Notes under the pieces: generated by a model
Told to the model about the DNA's origin: nothing
Seen by the model: the letters and a program-made list of their open reading frames with translations, nothing else
The model's database searches: none
Part shown: positions 20,400 to 32,040 of the stretch, in pieces
How positions within the stretch are numbered: position 1 is the first letter of the stretch
How the letters are laid out: the number at the start of each line of letters is the position of its first letter
Assembly: GCA_008508345.1 (NCBI GenBank)
Contig: QNGE01000829.1
Coordinates: forward strand, 25,088-89,087
DNA length: 64,000 bases
Source: Paragonimus westermani
Lineage: Eukaryota > Platyhelminthes > Trematoda > Plagiorchiida > Troglotrematidae
Direction of reading: 5' to 3'
Translations under genes and position numbers: made by a program

Positions 20400-22600
20400 A
20401 CGGAGCGGCATATATATTTCCTTAGTAGGTCGAACTTTGCTCTCTGGAAGTTTCAGAATATATTCTTTGTCGCAGCCTTCTGGAGTCGGCGACAGATAAA
20501 ATCAAACGCTAGTAGCAAGTGGTTATTTGGCCCTAACGGTAGGTTGGTGACCACCCTCTCAACTATGTGGGCTTAGTCCGTGATAATCAGGTCAAACTAG
20601 GAGGGCGGTTGTTTTGGACGGCGTCTTGTGGGTTCTTGGATATGCTGTGCTAGGCTTACTCACGGATGAACATTGCCAATGATTTCGACAATCAGCAGTC
20701 TGAATCTTCATAAGTAACTACCCAGTTGAGTTGGAGCGCTTTGAAATCAACCCCGAAGGGAGGACGTGAGGAACACTGTGTAGACCAGGGACGTTCTAGG
20801 ACAGCGTGAATGGCCTGATCGTCCAGTGCACTGAACGGCAGCGTAGGGCAGGGAATATATCATGAATGCGAGGCTGAGTTTTGATCTGGCTTGCGCCAGG
20901 ATTCTGTGGGGTGATAAATCCTCTTATGGCTGTCGGCAGTAAAAGTTTCTGGCTTAGGAAGACAGCGCAGCTACCGGTGCATCCGTAGAAGCAGTCTGTT
21001 TGGTGCAGTGAATACCCAACAGAACGTAGTTCTTTGCCACTTATATCAACAGAAAGCTGGGCTTTAGCGAAAGCAAGCACGGGGGCTACTGTGGTCAACC
21101 AACACACTTTTCTGGTAGCTTGTTTAAAAGGCTCAGACAGTTAGTATACAGATGATGCAGAGGGAAGCAGAAGAGTGGAAAGAAAAGCTTGGAAAATCAG
21201 TCATAGTGGCGACAGGGAATGCTCGAACGGCGGCACAGTTTTGAACGCCCTGTTTGAAGGCAGCTGTAGTTTTGTCACAGTCTGAGTGTATGTGGGTTTT
21301 TAGGCGGGGGTATGGTTCGCTTTTGTTAGTCCAAGGTCAACGGTTTTCGAACCACCTTTGTTTTTCGAAGCACTAGGGGTTGACGTGCAGTTTTGGATCC
21401 ACAGAATTTTGGGTGATACTTCAGTATAAAAAAGAACTTGATACGAACTGATCGCAGTAATTCGGAGAAAAACGCGGTAGCAGTGAGCTACGTGAGAGCA
21501 CTTCTGGAAGCAGGAGGTGCGCCCAGCAAAATCATCGTGTCGTAGAGTTTGAGAATAAAATAGTTTTCAACGGATCTCTTTTTAGTGAAAGTGTCGGAGA
21601 TGAGGAGGAAGACTGGTTTTCTGAATCACCTTTGGGGGCTACGCCTTCAAACCCACCCAGCGCCACAGTTGGCTCTGTCCAAAACACTGGGGGCGGCTGC
21701 CTCTGTTGAAAGTGCGGAAGCATTGGTTCACCGTCTGGGGACACTGGTCCACAACTAAGAGCGGAAATTAAAAACTTCGCCTTTGTTTAGGGTTTAGGGC
21801 TAGCTCTGATGCATGACCTTGCTTTTGTAGGTTGGGAGCGCTTTCCGCTGCCCTCGAGATGAGCGATCTGGTAAGAGCCCCTTCAACCTAGCACGAATCA
21901 CCTCTATTTTTACCGTTTTATCCAGCACTATTCCCATGTTTTTCTCCGCGGGTAACGTCGGAAGAAATCCAAATGACTTCTGGCTGCATGATTAGCAGGC
22001 AAAGATTAGCAGAGCCAAATGCTTTCTGAAAACCTAGGTAACAAACTACAGCTGGTTCGCTTCCGTCCTTCTGCCGAAGTGCCCCATCAGATAAGGGCAG
22101 CGTGCTTGACAGGCAGGGATTTTGTTACAGGAGAATGTGTTGCTGCTCTGTTCTGTGAAGTGTTGGACTACTTTGTCCATAACAGCACTCTACGTGCCTC
22201 TAAACACTGTTAGTATGTTGCTCAGTCATCTATGATGTGAAACCTCATCTCTGTTGCCACCTTTGTGAATCAGGATAAATGCAGCCAGATCCCAACCCTG
22301 TGATGGGTTTATTCGTTTCATGGACAAAGTAAATAGTCTGAAACTGGCTGTGCCAAAACTTCTGCAAGTGGGTGCTAGGTAGCAGGATGGACGTCATCCG
22401 GTACCACTGCCTTATTTCTGGCCGACTTCCGGAAATGGTCCTCAACTCAAACATCACTCGCAGTTAAGTCCCTAGTTTAATTTTACATAATTTTCTATTA
22501 TCCTTGAGTTGCAGCTTTACTAAAATCTGTAGAAATCTTTCTGCGTGCTCCCTGTTCGTTGTCAAATGCCTCCTTTGTTTACCTTCAATAAAATCCACCG
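20400..22600. other. Decayed sequence with no assignable gene
   Basis: Relatively GC-rich DNA, unlike the AT-rich right half, and framed by LINE remnants. Open stretches (minus 20796-21107; minus 21532-21744, rich in Pro and Ser) have no domain I recognise. Old LINE ORF1 or Gypsy sequence is the likeliest content. Confidence 0.35.
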
Positions 22601-22611
22601 CTACTTGTTGA

Positions 22612-23080
22612 AGTAGCTGCTTGCGTGAGTGTTTGATGATTGTTATGTGTTAATAAAATGTTGGTGGCCACGTTCCCTGCTCTATTTATTCCCTCCTCAG
22701 TAATTCGTTTTCTTGCGTTGGAATTATTTATACCGATCAGGAGTTTTTCTTACAATCTGACACTACCACTCAAGTTACGCGCGTGACAAATCATTTCGCA
22801 AATGAATGCTGATCTTGGTCTACTGTTAAATCTTGGTACCGTTTGCTTGCAAAACTTGTTTTCGCGCAGTTTTTCTTCGTCAATTTCCCTTGCCGGACCT
22901 TTGTTTATATATGCCCTGGTTTCGTTTTCGCCTGGCCACTTCGACATTACGTGACTGTTGTATTTGGTCATATTTACGCGAACCGTTAGTCTCTGAACTT
23001 GTATACTTGGTAGATTCAATGTCGAGGTTCGTTGTTGTCTTCCGCTATTTGGTTTGTCGTATTATTTTTTAAAATTAGCA
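22612..23080 (+). repeat. Third copy of the LINE-1/2 family 5' region
   Basis: Aligns with 13030 to about 13480 (gctgcttgcgt, ctctatttattcc, gccggacctttgttta, tggtcatatttacgcgaaccgtta, gttgtcttcc). No endonuclease or RT follows; repeat R3 copy 2 starts right after. It is an orphan 5' piece. Confidence 0.65.
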
Positions 23081-23245
23081 CCGCATTAATGAGAAACTCG
23101 TCAATACGACCGTCTTCCTTTTTGGATCCGAATTGGTTGCTCGACGGGCTCAGAATTCATAGACGCTCATTACTTACAGACGCGACTACCGTGGATCCAG
23201 CCTATGGACAGACGTTGCGAGAAAACTAAGCGTTGCTCGAACAAC
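23073..23245 (+). repeat. Repeat R3, copy 2 (uninterrupted)
   Basis: Continuous counterpart of 17965-18440 without the inserted segment, so it works as a paralogous empty site. Confidence 0.7.
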
Positions 23246-23449
23246 AATTTGGTCGTCCGAGAATAACATTGCTTGTGAGGATGCCTTTGATTTCAAGCAG
23301 CTGCACTGAGACTTCGAACCCGGAATGTATCCGCTTGGACAAATTCCTTCTATATCTCACACGACATTCCATTTGCACCGGGCTAGATGCATGCCTTGCC
23401 TGTTTAGCTTCCACAAGCATTTGGTACCCTTCAGTGAACTGAAATAGTT

Positions 23450-24598
23450 TTCAGGCCCTATTTTCCATCTGAGTCTTAGCGAAAGTGCCTTTCTACCTCG
23501 ACCGAAGACCACGACGCTCGAATCTTCTCAACGGTATAATTCCTTATAATATTCTCCCAGTTACCATCTTAACTCGGCCTGTTCTTGTCATTTTTATTGC
23601 TCAGTGGCAGGTAGTGAGCTTGTGGTAGCCAAAACGAGTCGCTGAATAGACTAGGTAGATGCAGGCGTACGCCACTAGGCTATCGGTGAAAACAAAGCGA
23701 ACGAATGCAACAGGATAGTTACAGGAGTTCTTGCAAGTTGCAGTAATCAAAGAGTTCGACCCACAGAAGGGGTTTAAAGATAACTATATTCCAAACAAAT
23801 TCCAAATTACCAGTACCCTGGAAGCGACGATATTCCGGAGTTACCGTGGACGACTGAAGCGCGGAGTACAGGAGAGCCAAAAATTTGGGTGAGAGATCCG
23901 TTTAGTATCGTCAGGCGACCGCGCCACAGGTAGAAGTGCGGACTGACGTGCGCGCACAAAATGTTTTTTATTGTATTGCAAGGCCGTTTCTAGTCAGTTC
24001 CGAAAACATGCAGAGATGACGTAAAAATGTTGCTTTACAAGAGTGAAGCATCTTTAGCGAGCAAAATCAAAGAAAAACTCTATACGCCTTCCTAACAATG
24101 TTAGCTGATATCTCCACCTGCTTCCGACGTCATTTACCTGGCAGTCTCGAACTCCTGCCTGGCAGAACAAATTTGGCAAATCCACGATCGTTTTTACTCT
24201 GGGTCCATTAGTCCCCGGGCTACGAAAATTGCTGCTGCCTCTGGCGATCACCGGGTCTAGTACAATTATTCACCATCTGTGTCTTCAACAACTGAGATGC
24301 CCAAAGTGGTCTACAGGAGTTTGAGTGTGGATTTATCTGAGTAAGGCCACACAAAAGAACCTTCGCGGTGCACTCTCATCAGCCCACCTAACTCCCAGTG
24401 CAAAGGGATTTTGTTGATTTTCTCCGCTTGCTCTTCAAGGAACATAACTTGTCGTGCCTTCTCCAATTCCTTTCTTGAGAGAATTTTATTTGTACACTAG
24501 AAGATTAAGAAAATTCCCTAATGTTCTAGCAAAACAGTCGACAGTCCGCACACAGGATAACAGTAGTTCACTACCATAAATTTTTTCATGCTGTCAAA
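23450..24598. other. Unassigned sequence between LINE fragments
   Basis: No supported gene. Short minus-strand stretches such as 24054-24251 could be further pieces of the LINE whose endonuclease start lies at 24599-24799, but no motif is clear. Confidence 0.3.
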
Positions 24599-24799
24599 CT
24601 ACCAGGAGGAGACTACCCCATCTATTCTTGCTGTCTTATCATTTGTACTATAGCAACAGTATTCCGGTGGTCCTGGGCTCGAAACATTTAGTTCTGATCT
24701 CGACCACGTCTCGCTCTCTGCTGTGACGGCAGATGCCATTGTGGTAGCCTTCAACTCATCCCGCTTGCTTCCAGGACTGCCTGCATTCAAACAAGTCAC
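24599..24799 (-). pseudogene. LINE endonuclease N-terminal fragment
   Basis: Minus-strand MTCLNAGSPGSKRDEL, then ETWSRSELNVSSPGPPEY and a following DGVV, match the start of an APE endonuclease (C.NA.S...K.DEL, ETW, L....I.G.E.). Its wording differs from LINE-2. It may belong with LINE-3, which lies downstream on the same strand about 5 kb away. Confidence 0.5.
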
Positions 24800-25384
24800 A
24801 TGGACGCCCGCATTTCAAACCCCAGTTAATGAGATAACGTCCGGAGGAAGGATGCTGAGGGAGTACAGACAAGGTCGTCCTGTAACCTATGTCAGGATCA
24901 TTTGAAGAACGTCACGATGTTCAGCTCGTTGCTGACGATAGTTCAGTGGGCAGACAAAGGAGGCTGTTTCCTTCCACAGCGCAACGTTGTGGGGGTCACG
25001 TCTGAGTTGATGGATGGCCTGAGAAACTGCACGCGTACCGCAGTAGACCGTCATTAGTATCAAAGCAAATGTACGGACTCACGGTTAATAATGATCATAA
25101 TAATGTGTATCTCCCAACGCTTATGTGAGCAGCAGGCTGGGTTACGCGCGATCATTGCGGATAATTGCAAACGATACAAAACAACAAATAATTGCACAGT
25201 ACTACAAACGGGAAATCTGCTGCTCGAAAGGGCGTGGCAGTTTATGAAACCTTGACGAGCTCTAATGAGTGCGAAGCTCCATTTCATGGATGAGTTAATG
25301 GATGACCCAGGATGCTTGACATGTGTAGTATACAAAACCACAATTTGTTACCATATTAGTTGAACAAATAAACATTACTGTTTT

Positions 25385-25621
25385 GGAGGTTTTGTTCGTA
25401 GTGTACCGTGTACACATCTGCACACCGCACTTCCGTACGGGCAGTCTGTCAGCAGGTCTACTCCTCTGTTTCTTGGCACTTGCAGCTGTCTGCGAAGTGT
25501 TAATGATAAAGCATGTGCAAATTTCCCGTTGAAATCTGCGCAAGTCTTCCACATACACTTCAAACTTATGGTACTTCAATTTGAGTATCATTCTAAATTT
25601 GCTCTGATCATTCACCGCCAT
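25385..25621 (-). pseudogene. MULE transposase N-terminus, copy B
   Basis: Reads MAVNDQSKFRMILKLKYH, KFEVYVEDLRRFQREIC and then a basic region, aligning with MULE A at 889-1119 (ND..F..I.K.QY..F..Y.EDL.RF). Later parts of the transposase are missing. The DNA identity includes tttggaggt and gcacttccgtacgg. Confidence 0.55.
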
Positions 25622-26160
25622 GTTGATTCAACGTACGGAAGTGATTTACCGATAATGGACCATTTAAACACCATGCGATATCCGATGTTATCAGATTAAC
25701 TTATATATGATGTTTTTACGTCTGACTTGAAAATATCATTCGTACCATTTTACTAAAACTTCAGACAACATTCACCCCATCGATATAATGTAAATACGTT
25801 AATCGATGAGATTAATGAAACATTTTGATGAAGGTCAATGTGGTGTTATTATTTTTGTAACGCGCAGCCGAAACCAGCGAGCGCGCAAGAATTGAAGTTG
25901 AGTTGTGTGACGGGGCGCGCTGCTGTGTTTTCGGTGCCGTTTTAGCTTACGTTTGTGTAAATCGTGTGCATGGCTTACTGGACCTTTGGCTCATACGTGT
26001 TTGTATTTTTCCTTTTTTCAGGTCTGTTGTTCGAACTCCTACTTCGGAAGAACGCCGTCCCCTGGCGCGTCCACGTTGCTTGAAGGTTGGTCCGCGAAGT
26101 CACGGGCATTCAAAGTCGAGTCGGCTGGCCTGCACGTTACAGTTTACCTGTGATCGGCCT
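25622..26160. repeat. MULE 5' flank, copy B
   Basis: Matches 1120 to about 1560 in the same orientation relative to the transposase start. The clearest block is 25927-26155, with tcggtgccgttttagctta, gcatggcttactggac and ggcctgcacgttaca. It contains a pyrimidine tract plus CAG near 26020 in both copies, which looks like a splice acceptor on the plus strand; no product is recognisable. Confidence 0.5.
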
Positions 26161-26984
26161 CTGTTTGTGTGTTGCAGTACATGACCACACTTAATTTTTC
26201 CAGAATTGTAGGCAAATCGATTTGTGCTTTGGAAAAACTGGATGCATCACAGGAAATCAGGATACACAATAACGATTTCAAGGACTTGACTGACCAAAGG
26301 TGGACGATGTTCATGGGATGTTCAATGGTACTAGGGGTTATCCGAAAGGTTATTGCGCATGATCCTAAGTAGTCCTTAGTGGAAGATGGGACGCTATATG
26401 TGTCCAAATAGGCCATGTACACCAGTCAGGAATGCTGACATTTCCGGAACACAGCATGATAGCCGTATGCCAAATCCTGAACAAACGCTGTCACTGATGT
26501 AACACGATTCCTGTCCCCTAGTGCACCATGTACAGCAAACGGGAACGCTGAAAGTGGCGAAAATCACACTCAGGCATAGTTGTTTCCGTGTTTTGGAAAG
26601 GAGAGATCCACCAACGGCATGAGAGTTGCGAATATCACAATCAGAATCGCGTTCTTCTCGGTCAAGAAAAAGGCAACAGACCGCCAGAGAAGGGGCCGGC
26701 AAAATTGGACGCGATTAATTCGACAACAGGTGTGAGTGAGCTAGCAATTATTGATTAACTGGCGAAGTGGAACTAGACTGAACAAGCGAACTTGGTTGAA
26801 ATGCTTTAGGCACGTTTCCACGAAAAATCTTATGGGGATAATGTTTACCAAAGCTCCGTTAGCCCAGTAGTTATTCTGGTTTCACTACCGCACCACGATG
26901 AGGAGGGGTTGGATTTTGCGGTGGACCTAAAACTGAAATCCACCATAGAACCTTACTGAACATAACAGAAATTACTGCGCCATT

Positions 26985-27180
26985 GACCTCACATCAGGCA
27001 CGACCGAATTGTCACATCTGAACGCTCAACCACTCTCGCATGTGAGCAATGACCAGGTTGCCCGATCGTCTCGAGAGGAGACACAGTAACTGTACTGTTA
27101 ACTCCAAACGATAACCCCGCGATTAGGACTTCCGAGATAGGTCCAGATCACTGAACTCATTAAACCTGCAAGTCGATATT
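26985..27180 (+). repeat. Dispersed repeat R4, copy 1
   Basis: Matches about 36770-36945: gtgtcata.c.gaaacgctca, then ggttgcccgatcgtctcgagaggagaca against ggtcacctcgaaaggagaca, ctgttaac.cca, gattaggacttccg and actcattaaacc. A short inverted match (ggtcacccaatcgtctcgag) occurs near 47460-47490. Non-coding; it directly abuts the foldback element. Confidence 0.6.
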
Positions 27181-27185
27181 TGGGA

Positions 27186-27386
27186 TTACTGATGAGTAGT
27201 CGGGGATTTGGTTTATTTTCAATTTGACCGTCACTCACACTTGATTGCAGCCTTCGCATTCAGATAGACTTTCCGGCCAGCCTCTTTGGAAAAAAGTTGA
27301 AAAGTCTCTCTGAATGCGAAGGCCGCAATCAAATGTCAGTGATGGTCAAATTGACAATAAACCAAATACCCGACTACTCATCAATA
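27186..27386. repeat. Foldback element: two inverted arms of about 87 bp with a 25-bp loop
   Basis: Left arm 27186-27273 and right arm 27299-27386 are near-perfect inverted copies: the left opens ttactgatgagtagtcggg, the right closes cccgactactcatcaata, and both carry ttcgcattcaga/tctgaatgcgaa. The loop is about 25 bp. Arm sequence recurs at 63070-63160 and as a short end at 62138-62165. This looks like a foldback transposon or MITE. It lies 116 bp beyond the MULE C stop codon. Confidence 0.8.
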
Positions 27387-27501
27387 ACCGAAACTGTTGA
27401 TTCACTCAGTACGCTTCTGATTCGTACTGCATTTTGGAACAGAAGAATATTAAAACTTACCTACTCGTGCTCGCCTCAAAATACTGCTGACACCGCCTTC
27501 A

Positions 27502-29470
27502 TTAAAGCCTTTGGTTGAGGAACGGAGTAAACACATTGCCCCAGTGGTACTATTGCGGACAAATCTGGCACTTGATCCAACTGTGGATACTCTGTTCCTC
27601 CGCCGCTGATTTCCCTCGCCCGCATCCACCGTAAACACCTGTACTTAATCCTACCGTTGATAAACCAAACAGCACTGTACTGGGCCCCTGTTGTGGTTCA
27701 CTTATTGTAGCACGTTGCACTGGGCTAGTTTTATTACTTTTCGGCGCCTGAGGGCACTGAAACAAGTGGACGTTCTCAAAATCCGCTGTAGTGGCCGGCG
27801 CCGGTATGAGAACTGTAGGTTGCGATGATGTTGCTTGCACTTTTTCCTCACCAGATGGACTTCCCGGGAGGTGTAAAGAGACAAATGAGACGTTTTTCTT
27901 GCCCAGAGGTGCAATCGTAAAGAAGTAGGACGACAACCGGCTACGGCCACGATTGTGAAAATGTTCACGCAGTTCATCCAACAGTTGGTTGAACTTTGTG
28001 TCGTCCAATTGCCTATTCACCATCATTCCTAGGTCGGGGAACGCTTTCACCCCCGAAAATCTGACGTAGGTTTTTAAGGGCACAACATAGTTGGCGGCGG
28101 CGATTTACAAAATTACACTAAAACTTCTGGTCCATCGACGAACAACGGGGAACCTTTCCAGATTGCCGCCGAACGAACGGTATACATGCAGGAAGTGTCT
28201 GCATAGTAGAAGGCACTCCACTGCAAAGAGGCAGTCGAAATCCCAGGTCGCCAGACTGACGTTGTACATGTGATTGCCGTCCATCACGGGAATCCATGTT
28301 TGAGGGGCGGTAAACGGCAAGTAGCTTTCGTCGGTGACGTTTTCTACCACCAGCTGCAAGGCCTTCGGGACCAAACGACCACCCAACCCCACGTAATCTG
28401 CACGGTTATCGATGTGCGGGTATGAGCAGCAGGTAGAGGCGAGTAGTGCCTGGTGGTCGTTAATGATGTGGTCAATGATGTTCGTGGTGCACTCGATGGC
28501 CTGCCAGATGCTTACCTGGGCGCTCAAACTGTGTCGTTTGATCGACTGATGTGTGGCACCCCCGACGTTGTTGTACTGTCCGCCGAATGTGGGGACTTCC
28601 GGGTTGCAGAAATTGGTCCATTTCGTTGATCATCTAATGAGTCTGATCATCAGGTACTTATTATAGGACGACAGGTTGGTGGTCTGCGTAGTAACTATTG
28701 CTGTAGCGTACATCCAGCGGTTACGTGACAGTATATCAATCAGCCACCACTTTTTGAGAGTCCCGTTGGGAGTTCTATCAAGCATGTCCCGCAGAATGTG
28801 CACTCGGCCCAAAAGTTGATGGACGTGCGGCAGCTCATGTGTAATTGATGCTTGTATGGCCGCACTGTCGTCCATGGTCATTGTCCTCGTATCCATAGGT
28901 TCCACGAAGATGACGAATTGGCGGAGAAACAGGGCGACGACTGCTGTTTCATTTGTAAGCCAGCCAAAACACACCGGTAATCCCACTCCACTAGCATCTA
29001 CAGCAACTAAAACAAACAAACTGTACCATTCCTTACAGCTGTTATAAGTGACGTTTATACCGATGACCTCGGGGTAGCGCCAATATAATTCTATCTGTTC
29101 ACTACTCATGAACACAAAATGCGTCAAACGATTGTTGTCATCTACGTTGCAGTAGCACTTATCCGTCTTGTTAAGTTTGGCGTACAAATCAGCTAGGTAG
29201 CCGACGATGTTCTTCTTCGCGAACAAACGTGCTCAAATGTTGCACACGTCCTTTGTCGTGGTCTTCTTGGCGAAATGTTGGCGGATGTATTGAGCAATGG
29301 TGAAGGATACGGCGTCGTTGAACAACCAAGTTGCAACTGCGCCTGGGACAATTCGGACACCACACCTCGCCCCATCAATTGATGCCGTGAGACACTGGAG
29401 CTAAAGTTGGATCGAACAATGAATTGTTTTCGCTGGCTGCGCATCGTGGGCGTTGTAAGAGGAACTGACA
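27502..29470 (-). pseudogene. MULE C: Mutator-like transposase with SWIM finger
   Basis: One reading frame spans the whole protein with no frameshift seen, broken by four stops: TGA 29233-29235, TGA 28630-28632, TAA 28105-28107 and TAG 27550-27552. Domains in order: an N-terminal part with VATWLFNDAVSFTIAQYI; the DDE core with PEVIGINVTYNSCKEWYSLF, where the first catalytic Asp is Asn (29053-29055), WLTNETAVVALFLRQF and MTMDDSAAIQASI with the second Asp; the NNVGG-HQSIKRHSL block; then a SWIM-type region with WDFDC and LLLCRHFLHVYR; and a Pro/Ser-rich tail ending CQICPQ and YHWGN, which looks like a PHD-type finger remnant. It would move its element by cut and paste. Natural stop at 27502-27504. 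Confidence 0.8.
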
Positions 29471-29477
29471 CATGCGA

Positions 29478-29497
29478 TTAGCAGAGTTTATGAACTC
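29478..29497. other. Small perfect hairpin
   Basis: gcagagtt and aactctgc flank a 4-base loop just upstream of MULE C. Function unknown; may be chance or part of the element end. Confidence 0.3.
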
Positions 29498-29827
29498 TGC
29501 TATATAACAGTGTTTTCTGGCCAATTTTTATTAATTCACTGACTTAATTAAAAAAATATACGGTGTAATGTGATGTGGCAATTACGCGAAACTGGCAAAA
29601 TGAAATATAAAACATTAAAACACGAGAAGTTTCCACTCAGAGCATATTGCGGGAGTCTTTACACTCGGAAAAAGTGAAGTAATTACTCAGTGTTACTCAC
29701 GTAACACAGAAGGAATTTAAGGGAGGTGAGCAGGCAGATTAATGTATCTGCCTGTATGTGTAGTTGGATATGTCGAGGACGAGTTGGTGTCTGCCAGTGG
29801 AAGTTGGGTGTTAGGTGATGTACTAGC

Positions 29828-31510
29828 TCAGATTAAAGGAACTGCTTGAGGGGTAAAGAGGAGAAGCTTTGTTGTAGACTGACGTGTTGAACTGTCTGAT
29901 GATTTTACAAAATCGCTGTCCGCGTAATCCACCTTCAAGCGGTCGATAACGTCGGCATTACACTCTCCAGCCGGGTCAATTGTTAAACGCTTGTCCTGAC
30001 CTGATATTGTGCTCACTGGTCCAAAGTGCGCAGACCGCAGTGATCGCTTTACTAATACAGATCGAATAATCACATGTAGGCATGTATGCACATCACGGGG
30101 GATATGACTGAGTCATGCGTGTTTCTGCTGGGGCAGGGGGTTGTGCAAATATTTAGCATGTTCTCCCGAAGTCCATGAATGCAATTCATTGTTTCAACCG
30201 GATGAGGTAACTCTGGAAGTAATTCGTCAGGTAACCGCTGATTTGGTCCACACAATAATTATGCTGGCGTGACCCGTAAGATCTCCGTTTAGAGTTGATC
30301 TGATACTTAACAAGATTCACAGGAGGCATTCTGTCCAGTTGGGTTTGCAGAAGTAAGCAATATATGACATTTTCAGTTATGGATGGGAACGCTCAACCAG
30401 ACCATTCAAGGAGAGGTGACATGCAACAGTTGAGATGTGTTCACGATCAAACATACATATCGAATCACGGGAGAGGTGGCACTGAGATTACGCGCCTCTA
30501 TCGGCAGTAACCACAGAAGGTGCCTCAAAATTAGCTGCCCAGTAGAGGAGGAAACATCATAGCAACAGTCTCACTAATGCTATCTGGTATAGAAACAGTC
30601 ATCGCCCAGCGAGTGAACCGAACCACACAAATGAACAGGAAAGTCGTCCCATCAGACTGCGGTACTGGACCAACAATATCTGAATAGATGTGTGGGAAAC
30701 GAGCGTTTTGTGAGATTATGACCAGCTGGTGTGAGAACATGATGACGGATCCTACGACGCTAGCAAAACGGACAGGAGTTAACCGAAATGCCTATATTCT
30801 GGTTCATACTAGGCCTTAAGTAACGAGGATGACGTTTCTTCCGGTAAGTGCAGGCGAGTATGGCAAGTCTGAAAAAGGTCTGAGACAAATCGGTGGAACA
30901 AACGGTTGGAAATCAGTTATGTATACGTTGCAGACGTTGCTGGAAGGAGAATGAGGAAGGGGAACATTGCACAACCGGAGAGATGGGAATATTTCAGGAT
31001 GAGAGAGCTCTTTGTCGTTTGGATGTGGTGCTACCAGCTTCTCAAAGCTCATGTCAAGTGAATTTGAGAAATTCATCACTTCGTAGTCTGGAGATAGTAT
31101 CGGCGATGAAACTGACAGATCCCGAAATCCGACGTCCATCTATCGTGAGTTCTGCGATACGATCAAGTCGACGAATTTCAAGTGGAGCGTGTTTGTCCCG
31201 CAAAGAGCTTGAGGCGTAGGCAAGTGGTTTATGGTCGGTCAGAATAGTAAAATCTCGACCTTATAATGCGAAGTCGATAGGTAAGTTGTAATAGACCGTG
31301 GAAAAGTTGTTGTAGTCGAGTCTTCTCGGAAAGTTTGATCTTATTATTAGCCGTTTTTTAAGGTCTCGTACTTATATTCCAAAAGCTGGTTTATTATAAC
31401 ATCGCGGAGCGGCATGATGACTTCATTTGGAAGCTTGACTAACAACTGATGAAATCCTTTTTGATCGGATAAAATTCCGTTATTGAAAAATACTGCCTCC
31501 AAGCAAACAA
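29828..31510 (-). mobile_element. Gypsy-3: internally deleted Ty3/Gypsy remnant
   Basis: Minus-strand order: a gag-like stretch near 31320-31500 (GFHQLLVKLPNEV and TRLQQLF), RNase H near 31080-31260 (FTILTDHKPLAYASSS and EIRRLDRIAELT), integrase core at 30531-30740 (RFPHIYSDIVGPVPQSDG and VVRFTRWAMTVSIPDSIS), then the integrase C-terminus near 29828-30255 (RLPDELLPELPHP, KRSLRSAHFG and DRLKVDYADSD). Protease and RT are absent: Gag runs directly into RNase H. The wording (DHKPL, DIVGPVP, FTRW) is unlike Gypsy-1/2, so this is a different Gypsy clade. Many stops; LTRs not recognised. Confidence 0.7.
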
Positions 31511-31788
31511 GCAAAACAGAGGGACCACTAAATCACTGGTACTCACGGCTTGTCAACGTGTCCGGCTAAAATTTTAAACACCCGGTAACGGTCACGCAGT
31601 TATGAGCTATCAAACACTCCTAATGAAACTGAAGTGAGTGAAAATATAAATGAATATATCATGAACATGCACATAAACAGAGAAAAAACAACTGCTTTTG
31701 CGTACGTCGAGGAAACTAACAAAATTGCAAAGGCGCGATCTCACTAAGACGTGAGAGACGATTACTTGGAAGTCACGTGTTTACAAAT

Positions 31789-32040
31789 TATTGGAACCAA
31801 CCCAACGGAATACTATCCAGTCAGTAACCACTATCGAAGACCGATCTACAATGAAGACGAAGACAACTTGTTGGCACTTGTTTGTTACTACCTATCCTAG
31901 AAAATGGAGTGTATAGAGAAAGCACGTAAAGCTAGCGAAGCATGGGGTCTGTTTAGCATTCAGCCAAGGAAAGGGTATTAAAAATGAATGCCTTGAAAAA
32001 AACAAAGGTAGATAAAACTCAAACTCATCATAAATATGCA
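31789..32040 (+). mobile_element. Second copy of the short non-autonomous insertion
   Basis: Aligns with 18073-18360 from ttggaac to the AT-rich end. It is in the same orientation and somewhat diverged. Confidence 0.6.
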
